From Candidatus Thermoplasmatota archaeon (lineage in GTDB: Archaea; Thermoplasmatota; Thermoplasmata; RBG-16-68-12; JAGMCJ01): DNA of 44,827 nt. A model generated the notes under the pieces. That model worked only from the letters and a program-made list of their open reading frames with translations. It was not told the DNA's origin and did no database searches. The position numbers and the translations under genes were made by a program. Below are positions 15,623 to 22,551 of this stretch, in pieces. The stretch covers positions 1 through 44,827 of the forward strand of contig JAJISE010000012.1 in the NCBI GenBank assembly GCA_022848865.1, read 5' to 3'. Position 1 is the stretch's first letter; each line of letters opens with the position of its first letter.

Positions 15623-16003
15623 CTACTCCTTCTTCCCAAGCCCCATGTCCTCGAGGTTCGCTCGAAGGACGTCACCCAATCCGACGGGCATCAGGGACAG
15701 CATACGAAGGATGCCTAACAGGGCAATGGTAATGCCGAAAAGCACCGTTGCAATGCCTACAAGCTTCAGCGTCAGGATCGTGGGCTTCATCTCCTCGATG
15801 GCCGCCAGATCCTTCGCCAGGTCGGAACCCGCCAGCGCGCTGTCCCTATCGGCCTTCGAGTTGTTCGCGAAGTAGTCCTCCTGCATGGGAACGAGCACCG
15901 TCTGCTCCATGATCAGGGCTGTCCAGGCCATGCCGACGCCGATGACGGCGAACAGTATGGCGATCAAGGTTACCTTTCTCACCATCTTGACCGGTGGGTC
16001 CAT
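15623..16003 (-). CDS. Two-helix membrane protein of unknown function
   Basis: A 126-aa protein with hydrophobic segments at residues ~10-30 (VTLIAILFAVIGVGMAW) and ~80-102 (LKLVGIATVLFGITIALLG). Between them is a ~45-residue acidic loop rich in Asp, Glu and Lys that would face outward if the N-terminus is inside. The tail ends DMGLGKKE. I do not recognise a family. It starts 11 nt after the stop of the zinc-finger gene and forms an operon with it, which recalls a cytosolic zinc-finger protein paired with a membrane partner. Confidence 0.75.
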   Translation of the reverse strand: MDPPVKMVRKVTLIAILFAVIGVGMAWTALIMEQTVLVPMQEDYFANNSKADRDSALAGSDLAKDLAAIEEMKPTILTLKLVGIATVLFGITIALLGILRMLSLMPVGLGDVLRANLEDMGLGKKE

Positions 16004-16014
16004 CTCGTCGCCTC

Positions 16015-16524
16015 CTACGCCAGCATCTGGCCGAACTTCTTCCGGACCATCTTTCGCTTGAGGAAGAAGTAGTCCTCCGTCGATTTCATGACGGCCTGCT
16101 TCTCCATCATCTTGCGCTCGTGCGGCCAGTCCTTCATGATCTCGGCGAAGACGGCCATGAGCGTGTTGCGGTGCTCCTTCGGGATTTCCATCATGATGTC
16201 GGTCCTAGCCTTCACGACCTTCATCCTGGCATCCTCGGAGATATCACCAAGAGCGTTGAGAAGATCGGCTATCGCTGCCTTCCGCTCCGCCTCGGGCATT
16301 CCCAGGAACTTGCGCATCCTCGAGCCCAGAAGTTGCTTTCTCTCGTCCAAGGGCTTGGAGGCCAAATCCTCCAGAAACCCCAGTTGCACATTCAGCTTCT
16401 CAGCGGCCTCCGCGTATTCCTTGCATTCGGGACACGCTGCGAAGTGCTCTTCGTAGGAACGGACGTCCCCACCAGCGCACTCCTCGCAGGCGCTGAGCAT
16501 ATCATCTAGTTGTTGTGATGTCAA
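16015..16524 (-). CDS. Zinc-finger protein resembling zf-HC2 / anti-sigma ZAS domains
   Basis: The first 40 residues carry a Cys/His cluster: CEEC, then EEHFAACPEC (His-x3-Cys-x2-Cys), the pattern of zinc-binding anti-sigma (zf-HC2) domains. The rest (to residue ~169) is a helical, Lys/Glu-rich domain without membrane segments. The start is a TTG at 16524: GGAGGTG (16530-16536) lies exactly 5 nt upstream, whereas an in-frame ATG at 16542 would put the Shine-Dalgarno site inside the gene. Archaea have no sigma factors, so a role as a general sensor or adaptor is more likely. Function unknown. Confidence 0.75.
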   Translation of the reverse strand: MTSQQLDDMLSACEECAGGDVRSYEEHFAACPECKEYAEAAEKLNVQLGFLEDLASKPLDERKQLLGSRMRKFLGMPEAERKAAIADLLNALGDISEDARMKVVKARTDIMMEIPKEHRNTLMAVFAEIMKDWPHERKMMEKQAVMKSTEDYFFLKRKMVRKKFGQMLA

Positions 16525-16655
16525 AATTACACCTCCGATCATAGTCTTACACTCGGGGGCATATCAACTGTCGTTTGTCCCCCGTGAGGGTGACAGCTGC
16601 AAAAGAATAATGTTATGAGCGACTATCACTTGGCAATAGCAGGAGAAGTGGTCGC

Positions 16656-19600
16656 ATGGCCAAGAGAACATACGCGGATCTGGTCTTCAACGCTCGCCTC
16701 GAGGATATCGACAAGGAGGTCGCTGACCTCATAGGCTTCGAGGAGGAGAGACAGGATAGGAAGCTCATAATGATCGCATCCGAGAGCTATTGTCCCAGCC
16801 CGGTGAGGGAGGCGGTCGCGTCCGCCTTCGCGAACCTCTACGCCGAGGGGCATCCATCGGTCAGGATGGACAAGGAGGACAGGGGGCTGGCAACGGACTA
16901 CGAGCACCAGATGACGCACCAGCGCAGGTTCGCGGACAGGAGATACTACAAGGGCTGTGAGTACGTCAACATCATGGAGAACCTGGCGGAGAAGAGACTG
17001 GCGGAGATCTTCGCGACGGACGAGATATCCGCGGACGAGATCTACACGAACGTCCAGCCGCTCTCGGGCGCTATCGCCAACAACGCCGTCTACAACGCCT
17101 TCCTCGAGCCCGGTGACACGGTCATGGGGATGGCGCTGAACGCGGGCGGGCATCTCACGCACGGGAGCGAGGTGAACCGCTCCGGGCGGTACTACAACGT
17201 AATCCCCTACTACCCGGACGACAGGACCGGCAAGTTCAATTTCAAGGAGCTGAAGAGGCTCGCCAAGGAGCACAGACCGAAGCTTGTCATCGCGGGGTAC
17301 AGCGCCTACCCGTGGAACATCAACTGGAAGAAGTTCAGGGAGGTCGCCGACGCGGCTGGCGGGGCGATTCTCCTCGCGGACATGGCGCACGTCGCAGGCC
17401 TCATCGTCGGCGGGCAGTTCAACAACCCCATTGGATACGCGGACGTGGTCATGTTCACGACACAGAAGTCAATCTGCGGTCCCCGCGGGGCGGTCCTCAT
17501 GACGACGGACAAGGAGAAGGCGAAGGCGCTGGACCGGGCCGTCTTCCCGGGCGAGCAGAGCGGGCCGCACCTGAACAACGTCATCGCGAAGGCCGTGTGC
17601 TTCGAGATAGCCAAGACGCCCGAGTTCAGGGAGCTGACGAGGAGGATCGTGGAGAACGCGAAGCATCTGGTGAGCTCGTTCAAGAAGCTCGGTCTTACCG
17701 TCGCCTACGGCGGGACGGACAGCCACCTGCTTCTGATCGACCTGAGGGACATCAAGACGAAGACCGGCTACCCGCTCACGGGCGAAATCTCGGCCCGCAT
17801 CATGGAGCTCTGTGGAATCGTCATCAACAAGAACACGATCCCGTACGATGAGAATGCCATACACCCGAGCGCGATACGCTTCGGCACGACTTGGGTCACC
17901 CAGCGTGGGTTCGGAAAGAGTCAAATGGAGAAGATCGCCGCCTTGTCTCACAGGATACTGACGAACATCCAGCCCTTCCACTACGTCGGACGGGAGAAGG
18001 ACGTAGGCAGGGGGAAGATCGAGCTCAGGATACTCGAAGAGGTCAAGCGGGAGGTCGACGAGCTTGTCCGGGAGGCGAGGAGCGAGGTGCCCGCGCCGAG
18101 GCATGGATATCCGCACTATGGCACCGGCGAAGGTGAGGAGTTCGAGAGTCCTCTTGAGGAGATTCACAAGGAGTCCCGCGCCAAGATGAGGAGGGTCGGC
18201 GGGTGGAGGATTCCTGCGGTCTATCACACGCTGAAGAAGGACATCGAGAAGACCAAGGACTCCGCCGGAGTCTTGGACGCGTCTGCCTACGGACTCCTAG
18301 AAGTTCGTGGCTGGCGGGCGAGGCCATTCCTCGACGAGGTCTGCACCGGCCCCATTCGCGACATGGAAGTGGGAACGAGCCAGAGGACTCTCGTCCTGGA
18401 CAAGGACGGCAGGATAATCGACGACGTGGTCGTGATGAGAGGGCCGCCTGACAGGGTCGGAAGGGACCGCTACATCGTCGTGACCAACCCCCAGAACGCA
18501 GACAGAATCAAGCTCTGGTTCCGAGCACTGTCCGATTCCTACGTAATCTTCGATGACGATCTCTTCAGAAAGGTCCAAGGACCCGTCATGGTCAAAGACC
18601 TCAGGCGGGAGGGCAAGACGAGCATCTTGCTCCACGGTCACAGCAGCCTGAGGGTTCTGAGGAAACTGGCTCCAGAACTCAAGAAGTGGAGCGGCAAAGG
18701 TCTCGTGAAGGTTTCGATGGACAAGAACCGGGTCGTGATCGGATGGGCCGGGTTCCACGAGAAGTGTGAGAGGTTCCACATCATCGTTGACAGGAAGAAG
18801 AGCGTGCACGTCTGGAAAGCGATTCTGGACGCGGGCAAGAGAATGGGGATTGGCCCGATCGGATATGACGCAGAACTGGATACGCGGAAGAGGCGCTACC
18901 TCCCGATTTACGGCAGGAGGAAGACACACGCGAGTGAGATAGTGCGCAGGCGGAAGGATTTCATGGACATCTCGAAACCCTATTTCGTGGGTCAAAGGGA
19001 TTTCCTGCGGAAGAGGTCCCGCAAGAAGATGTACATGTACGAGCCAGAGGACATTCCCCTGAGGAGGAGCTGCCTGTACGAAGAGCACCTCAAGCTGGCC
19101 AAAAGGACCTCCCTGAAGCCCTTCGCGGGATGGGAGATGCCCATCCTCTACACGAGCATCGCCGACGAGCACAAGGCGGTCCGGGAGACCGCTGGGCTCT
19201 TCGATGTGAGCCACATGGGCGTCATCAGCGTTCAGGGGAGAGACGCCACCGACTTTCTGGATGCCGTAACGACGAACTACGTGAGATGGCTCAAGCCCTG
19301 CGAATCACATTATTCCTACGTGCTGGACATCGACGGGCGCGTTCTCGATGACATATTCATCTACAAGATCGGCGAGGAGGACTACATGGTCGTCGCCAAC
19401 GCCGTCAACGCAGAGAAGGTACTTGCTTGGCTTCAGGCCGTCAGCACCGGTGAGTACCTCCTCAGCAGGGAACACCCGTCCGTGGACGTCAGCGGAGACG
19501 TGAGCGTGAGGGACCTGAAAGACCCCTCGAGCGGGAGGGACCGGCGGGTGGACATCGCGCTCCAAGGACCCAGTTCCCGCGAGACAATCATGGAGCTGAT

Positions 19601-20303
19601 TAAGGACGAAAGGCTAAGGCGGAGGTTCTGGTCGCTGGCAAGGTTCGAGCTCATGAAGCTGAGGCTGGGGAACGTTCCGCTGATAATCTCCCGCTCGGGA
19701 TATACCGGCGAGGAGTATGGCTACGAGCTCTTCGTGCACCCGAAGAATGCTCCGAAGCTGTGGAATCTGATCCTGGAGAAGGGAAAGCCCTACGGCGTGA
19801 AGCCAGCGGGCCTGGGAGCGAGGGACTCCACCCGGACGGAGGCGGGATTCCCGCTGTGGGGGAACGAGCTCGCGGGCGAGCACGATCTCTTCCCGACAGA
19901 GGCGGGATACGGGACCTTCGTCAAGCTGCACAAGTCCTTTTTCGTCGGTAGGCAGAGAGCGGTCGAGAAGGCCAGGAACCGCGAGAGAGAAATCATCCGC
20001 TACCGGATGAAGAATAAGGGAATTCGCGTCGTCAGGCCTGGTGCCTTTGTCGTGAGCGATCAGGACAGGATCATCGGGGAGGTGACGAGCAGCGTCGTCA
20101 TCGAGGGAAGGCAGCTTGGCTTGGCTCTCGTGCCGAGAGAGAATGCGATTGAGGACGCAGAGATCGGGATAGTCATCCCGCCAAGGGGAGTGAAAGCCTC
20201 AGGGAAGGAGATACAGGGACTCGTGGACTCAGGCTCCGCGACGGTCGAAAGGGCGAGGACACTCCCCAGACTGCTGATCGCGGAAGAGGGTCAAGAAGAG
20301 TAG
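16656..20303 (+). CDS. Fusion protein: serine hydroxymethyltransferase + two GcvT-like domains
   Basis: One open frame of 1215 codons. Residues ~1-475 are SHMT: IASESY, HGSEVNRSG, DMAHVAGLI (Asp242, His245), PLP lysine Lys271 in TTQKSICGPRG (TTHK in most SHMTs), and Arg408 in IRFGTTWVTQRG. About 25 residues are inserted between YAEGHP and RYYKGCEYVN. Residues ~500-800 form a diverged GcvT (aminomethyltransferase) domain with RVGGWRIPAVYHT, AGVLDASAYG and IDDVVV. Residues ~808-1205 form a second, well-conserved GcvT domain: FAGWEMPILYTSI, AGLFDVSHMG, RVLDDIFIY, SRSGYTGEEYGYE, GLGARDSTRTEAGFPLWG. Both ends of the C1 chemistry of serine and glycine are therefore on one chain. No gcvH or gcvP is present. 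The GcvT parts could instead be folate-dependent demethylases. Start: AGGAGAAG about 7 nt upstream of ATG. Confidence 0.93.
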   Translation: MAKRTYADLVFNARLEDIDKEVADLIGFEEERQDRKLIMIASESYCPSPVREAVASAFANLYAEGHPSVRMDKEDRGLATDYEHQMTHQRRFADRRYYKGCEYVNIMENLAEKRLAEIFATDEISADEIYTNVQPLSGAIANNAVYNAFLEPGDTVMGMALNAGGHLTHGSEVNRSGRYYNVIPYYPDDRTGKFNFKELKRLAKEHRPKLVIAGYSAYPWNINWKKFREVADAAGGAILLADMAHVAGLIVGGQFNNPIGYADVVMFTTQKSICGPRGAVLMTTDKEKAKALDRAVFPGEQSGPHLNNVIAKAVCFEIAKTPEFRELTRRIVENAKHLVSSFKKLGLTVAYGGTDSHLLLIDLRDIKTKTGYPLTGEISARIMELCGIVINKNTIPYDENAIHPSAIRFGTTWVTQRGFGKSQMEKIAALSHRILTNIQPFHYVGREKDVGRGKIELRILEEVKREVDELVREARSEVPAPRHGYPHYGTGEGEEFESPLEEIHKESRAKMRRVGGWRIPAVYHTLKKDIEKTKDSAGVLDASAYGLLEVRGWRARPFLDEVCTGPIRDMEVGTSQRTLVLDKDGRIIDDVVVMRGPPDRVGRDRYIVVTNPQNADRIKLWFRALSDSYVIFDDDLFRKVQGPVMVKDLRREGKTSILLHGHSSLRVLRKLAPELKKWSGKGLVKVSMDKNRVVIGWAGFHEKCERFHIIVDRKKSVHVWKAILDAGKRMGIGPIGYDAELDTRKRRYLPIYGRRKTHASEIVRRRKDFMDISKPYFVGQRDFLRKRSRKKMYMYEPEDIPLRRSCLYEEHLKLAKRTSLKPFAGWEMPILYTSIADEHKAVRETAGLFDVSHMGVISVQGRDATDFLDAVTTNYVRWLKPCESHYSYVLDIDGRVLDDIFIYKIGEEDYMVVANAVNAEKVLAWLQAVSTGEYLLSREHPSVDVSGDVSVRDLKDPSSGRDRRVDIALQGPSSRETIMELIKDERLRRRFWSLARFELMKLRLGNVPLIISRSGYTGEEYGYELFVHPKNAPKLWNLILEKGKPYGVKPAGLGARDSTRTEAGFPLWGNELAGEHDLFPTEAGYGTFVKLHKSFFVGRQRAVEKARNREREIIRYRMKNKGIRVVRPGAFVVSDQDRIIGEVTSSVVIEGRQLGLALVPRENAIEDAEIGIVIPPRGVKASGKEIQGLVDSGSATVERARTLPRLLIAEEGQEE

Positions 20304-20304
20304 C

Positions 20305-20859
20305 TCACTCCGAGTGCAGCTCGTTCATGTTGCGGAAGCAGCCCGCCGAGATGAGCCCCTGTTCGATCCACTCGTCAATGATAGGGAATGAGGCCTTCTC
20401 CACTCGGCCAAAAAGCTCCGATATCTTGAGCGTCCCGCTCGCCAGCATCTCTTCGACCAGTGGCATCTGGCTTTTCGAATACAACGAGCAAAGCGGTTCC
20501 AAGTGCCCGTTCCTCCATCTCGGAACGACGAGCTCACTCTCACCATGATCGAGCAGAAGACCCAGTATCCGAGGGTCGAGGTCTGGCATGTCGCACGCAA
20601 GAACAAAGACCCGCTCGTATCTCGCGTTCTTCAGGGCGGAGTAGATCCCGCCTAGCGGACCCTTCTCGCTCACCAGATCCCCTCTGATGTCCACATCAGT
20701 GCCCGAAAACTCGCCCTGAAGGAAGACATCGTCCGAGAGCCTTTGGAACTTCTCGTAGCATATGTTGTAGAGCGGTTTTCCACTGACTTCGAAGAGCTGT
20801 TTGGCCCGCCCGAAACGGGAGGAGTTCCCGCCAGTGAGAATCGCTACCGAGATATCCAT
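20305..20859 (-). CDS. mobA: Molybdenum cofactor guanylyltransferase MobA
   Basis: Nucleotidyltransferase that converts Mo-molybdopterin to the guanine dinucleotide form. The N-terminal ILTGGNSSRFGRAKQL loop binds GTP, KGPLGGIYSAL and VLACDMPDLD (metal-binding Asp) follow. The length of 184 aa is normal. It converges with the SHMT fusion gene (2 nt apart). It lies 7 nt downstream of fdhD, so the pair makes a molybdoenzyme-maturation operon. Confidence 0.92.
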   Translation of the reverse strand: MDISVAILTGGNSSRFGRAKQLFEVSGKPLYNICYEKFQRLSDDVFLQGEFSGTDVDIRGDLVSEKGPLGGIYSALKNARYERVFVLACDMPDLDPRILGLLLDHGESELVVPRWRNGHLEPLCSLYSKSQMPLVEEMLASGTLKISELFGRVEKASFPIIDEWIEQGLISAGCFRNMNELHSE

Positions 20860-20866
20860 CAGGCGA

Positions 20867-21646
20867 TCACCCGAAGTCGATGTACTTCTCCCCGCAATAT
20901 AGGTTGAACCGCTTTCCCCGAGCGAATCCGATTACCCCCATGTCATATGCATTCGCGAGCTCTATCGCCTCAAGCAACGGGGCGCTCCTAGACATTGCGA
21001 GCGGGATCCCCGCCCTGAGACACTTCCAAACCATATTAGACGTTATCCGGCCCGTGACGAAGAGGGCCTTGTCCGCGAAAGTGCCGCCATTGAGGAATGT
21101 GGAGCCGATGACCTTGTCAACCGCGTTGTGGCGGCTCACATCGAAGGCCGTGACGATGAGATTCATCTTCTCATCGAACAGGAAGGCGTAGTGGTATGCA
21201 CCGGTCTGCTTGTACACATCCACGTGGTCAGAAGTCCTACTGTGTACGAGCGGGACGTCAGAAGCCTTGATTCTGAGCGGGGAGTCCATCTTCGCGATTC
21301 TATCGCCGATTCTCTTCTGGACATCCGAGGGAGTCGTGCAGTCCGTCCAGAGTATGTTGTAGTTCCTCCTGTAGGAGATGTCCGAGTCCAGGTCGATGGA
21401 GACATCCACGCGGAAGCTCCCGTCCTTCTCCCTTTCCGAGTATGTCTTGATCTCAGAGGGCTCATCGATGAAGCCTTCTGAGAAGAGGTTACCATAAACG
21501 AAGTCCTTGATGTCATGAGGTGAGATGATCGTGTCAAAGCCGATCTTGTCCTCGATCTCCAGATGGAGGAACGTCTCTTCGGCGACTAGGTCATCCACTT
21601 CTTCGAGGGCGCCGTCTTTCCATCTCTTGATCCTGATCTTCTTCAT
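20867..21646 (-). CDS. fdhD: FdhD-type sulfurtransferase
   Basis: Delivers sulfur to the Mo/W-bisMGD cofactor of formate dehydrogenase. The conserved C-terminal half is clear: TGAYHYAFLF, DVSRHNAVDKVIGS, TGRITSNMVWKCLRAGIPLAMSRSAP. In the flexible loop where E. coli FdhD has C-x2-C, this protein has WTDC, so only the second cysteine remains (about residue 103). 259 aa. Formate dehydrogenase itself is not in the window. TATA box at 21671-21678. Confidence 0.9.
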   Translation of the reverse strand: MKKIRIKRWKDGALEEVDDLVAEETFLHLEIEDKIGFDTIISPHDIKDFVYGNLFSEGFIDEPSEIKTYSEREKDGSFRVDVSIDLDSDISYRRNYNILWTDCTTPSDVQKRIGDRIAKMDSPLRIKASDVPLVHSRTSDHVDVYKQTGAYHYAFLFDEKMNLIVTAFDVSRHNAVDKVIGSTFLNGGTFADKALFVTGRITSNMVWKCLRAGIPLAMSRSAPLLEAIELANAYDMGVIGFARGKRFNLYCGEKYIDFG

Positions 21647-21670
21647 CCGTCATGTCATCGGCTGGATTGG

Positions 21671-21678
21671 TAAATAAA
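21671..21678 (-). promoter_or_regulatory. TATA box for fdhD-mobA
   Basis: Minus strand TTTATTTA, 25 nt before the fdhD ATG at 21646, implying a very short or absent leader. Confidence 0.5.
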
Positions 21679-21706
21679 CCTTGTTCAGGAGACGGGACAG
21701 TCCCCA

Positions 21707-22005
21707 AAAAGCGACCGGAAGTGGTCACTTTTCGTTCACTTCTTACCGCTCAAGCCTAACCCTGTGACCATCCTCATTACAGGATGAGGTGATTGAAACG
21801 TCCGGAAGAACCATAAGAAGCGCAACCCCCCACCGGGGAACTGGGTCGCCCTCGCCTGGAATCGTGAGGCACGCTCGGAACGAGGCGGGGAACGGAGGCG
21901 CTGACTGGCTGGCTGCCAGAGGCCTCCGCCCCCAGTAGGAAGGGGTCATGCGGGGCGGATAGGTCCGTCCCACGAACGCGGCAATCGAGCTGGACCCCTT
22001 TCTGT
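21707..22005. ncRNA. Highly structured intergenic segment, candidate noncoding RNA
   Basis: The gap 21647-22081 has no credible gene but is packed with stems. AAAAG-C-GACC pairs with GGTC-A-CTTTT (21707-21732). CATCCT pairs with AGGATG (21769-21786), with an alternative CCTCAT/ATGAGG. GGAGGC (21894-21899) pairs with GCCTCC (21922-21927) and encloses CTGGC/GCCAG. AAGGGGTC (21940-21947) pairs with GACCCCTT (21993-22000) and encloses GGGGCGGA/TCCGTCCC (21952-21970), closed by a 4-nt TAGG loop. The strand cannot be decided because stems read alike on both. I looked for RNase P, SRP, tRNA and cobalamin-riboswitch signatures and found none. It could be a regulatory leader of the VOC gene (plus strand) or an independent RNA. 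Confidence 0.45.
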
Positions 22006-22081
22006 ATTCTCTTCGTTCACTCAACTCCCCCCGCAAGTTTTAAGTCTCGTATTCACTTGGGGCGGTCATAGGGGGTTGATT

Positions 22082-22456
22082 ATGACAGAAGAACCTAAAC
22101 ATGGAAGCTTCACCCACATAGAAATCCCTGTCAAGGACAAGGAGAGGAGCAAGGAGTTCTACGGTGAGGTTTTCGGATGGAAGTTTGAGGACGTGCCTGA
22201 GATGGACTACACGCTTTTCCACGCGCCGACACCGCCGCACGGCGGCCTGTTCGTCCCGGAAGAGGGCCAACCCACTTTTGGAGTGCTGAACCATATCAAT
22301 GTTGACTCGGTCGACGAGACGTCCAAGAAGATCGAGGAGCTGGGCGGGAAGATGCTCGTGCCCAAGTCGGAAGTCCCCAACATAGGCTGGTTCGCGGTCT
22401 TCCAGGATCCGGACGGGGCTGTTCAGGCGCTCTTCGAGAGCTTGCCTAAGGAGTAG
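22082..22456 (+). CDS. VOC-superfamily (glyoxalase/dioxygenase-like) protein
   Basis: A 124-aa single vicinal-oxygen-chelate domain with two betaalphabetabetabeta modules: FTHIEIPVKDKERSKEFYGEVFGW and LNHINVDSVDETSKKIEELGG, then WFAVFQDPDGAVQALFE. The metal-site candidates are His in the first strand and Glu near the C-terminus. The frame opens at a TTG (22076), but GGGGG at 22071-22075 and the ATG at 22082 make the latter the start. TATA-like TTTTAAG sits near 22038. The substrate cannot be read from the sequence. Confidence 0.88.
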   Translation: MTEEPKHGSFTHIEIPVKDKERSKEFYGEVFGWKFEDVPEMDYTLFHAPTPPHGGLFVPEEGQPTFGVLNHINVDSVDETSKKIEELGGKMLVPKSEVPNIGWFAVFQDPDGAVQALFESLPKE

Positions 22457-22506
22457 GATTCGAATCTCGATCCATAGGCAACATGACAGCGCTCACGCTA
22501 TAGACA

Positions 22507-22542
22507 GAGAAAATAAGAAAAGATGGCGGGTGTTATCCCGCC
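22507..22542 (-). terminator. Hairpin plus T-rich tract ending the SdrD-like gene
   Basis: On the minus strand GGCGGG-ataaca-CCCGCC (22542-22525) is followed by a T-rich run (22523-22507) containing TTTT twice. It lies 10 nt beyond the stop codon at 22552-22554. This is the most convincing terminator in the window. Confidence 0.7.
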
Positions 22543-22551
22543 TTCTCGTTT

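Noticed and set aside
16525-16542. ATG 16542 as start of the zinc-finger gene
   Set aside because: It would place the perfect GGAGGTG inside the coding region; TTG 16524 has ideal spacing.
21755-22005. RNase P, SRP RNA or cobalamin riboswitch
   Set aside because: The conserved GAGGAAAGUCC/ACAGAA pair order, the SRP GGAAG/AGCAG loop and the B12 box were not found in a workable arrangement on either strand. An ACAGAA string on the minus strand lies at the wrong end.
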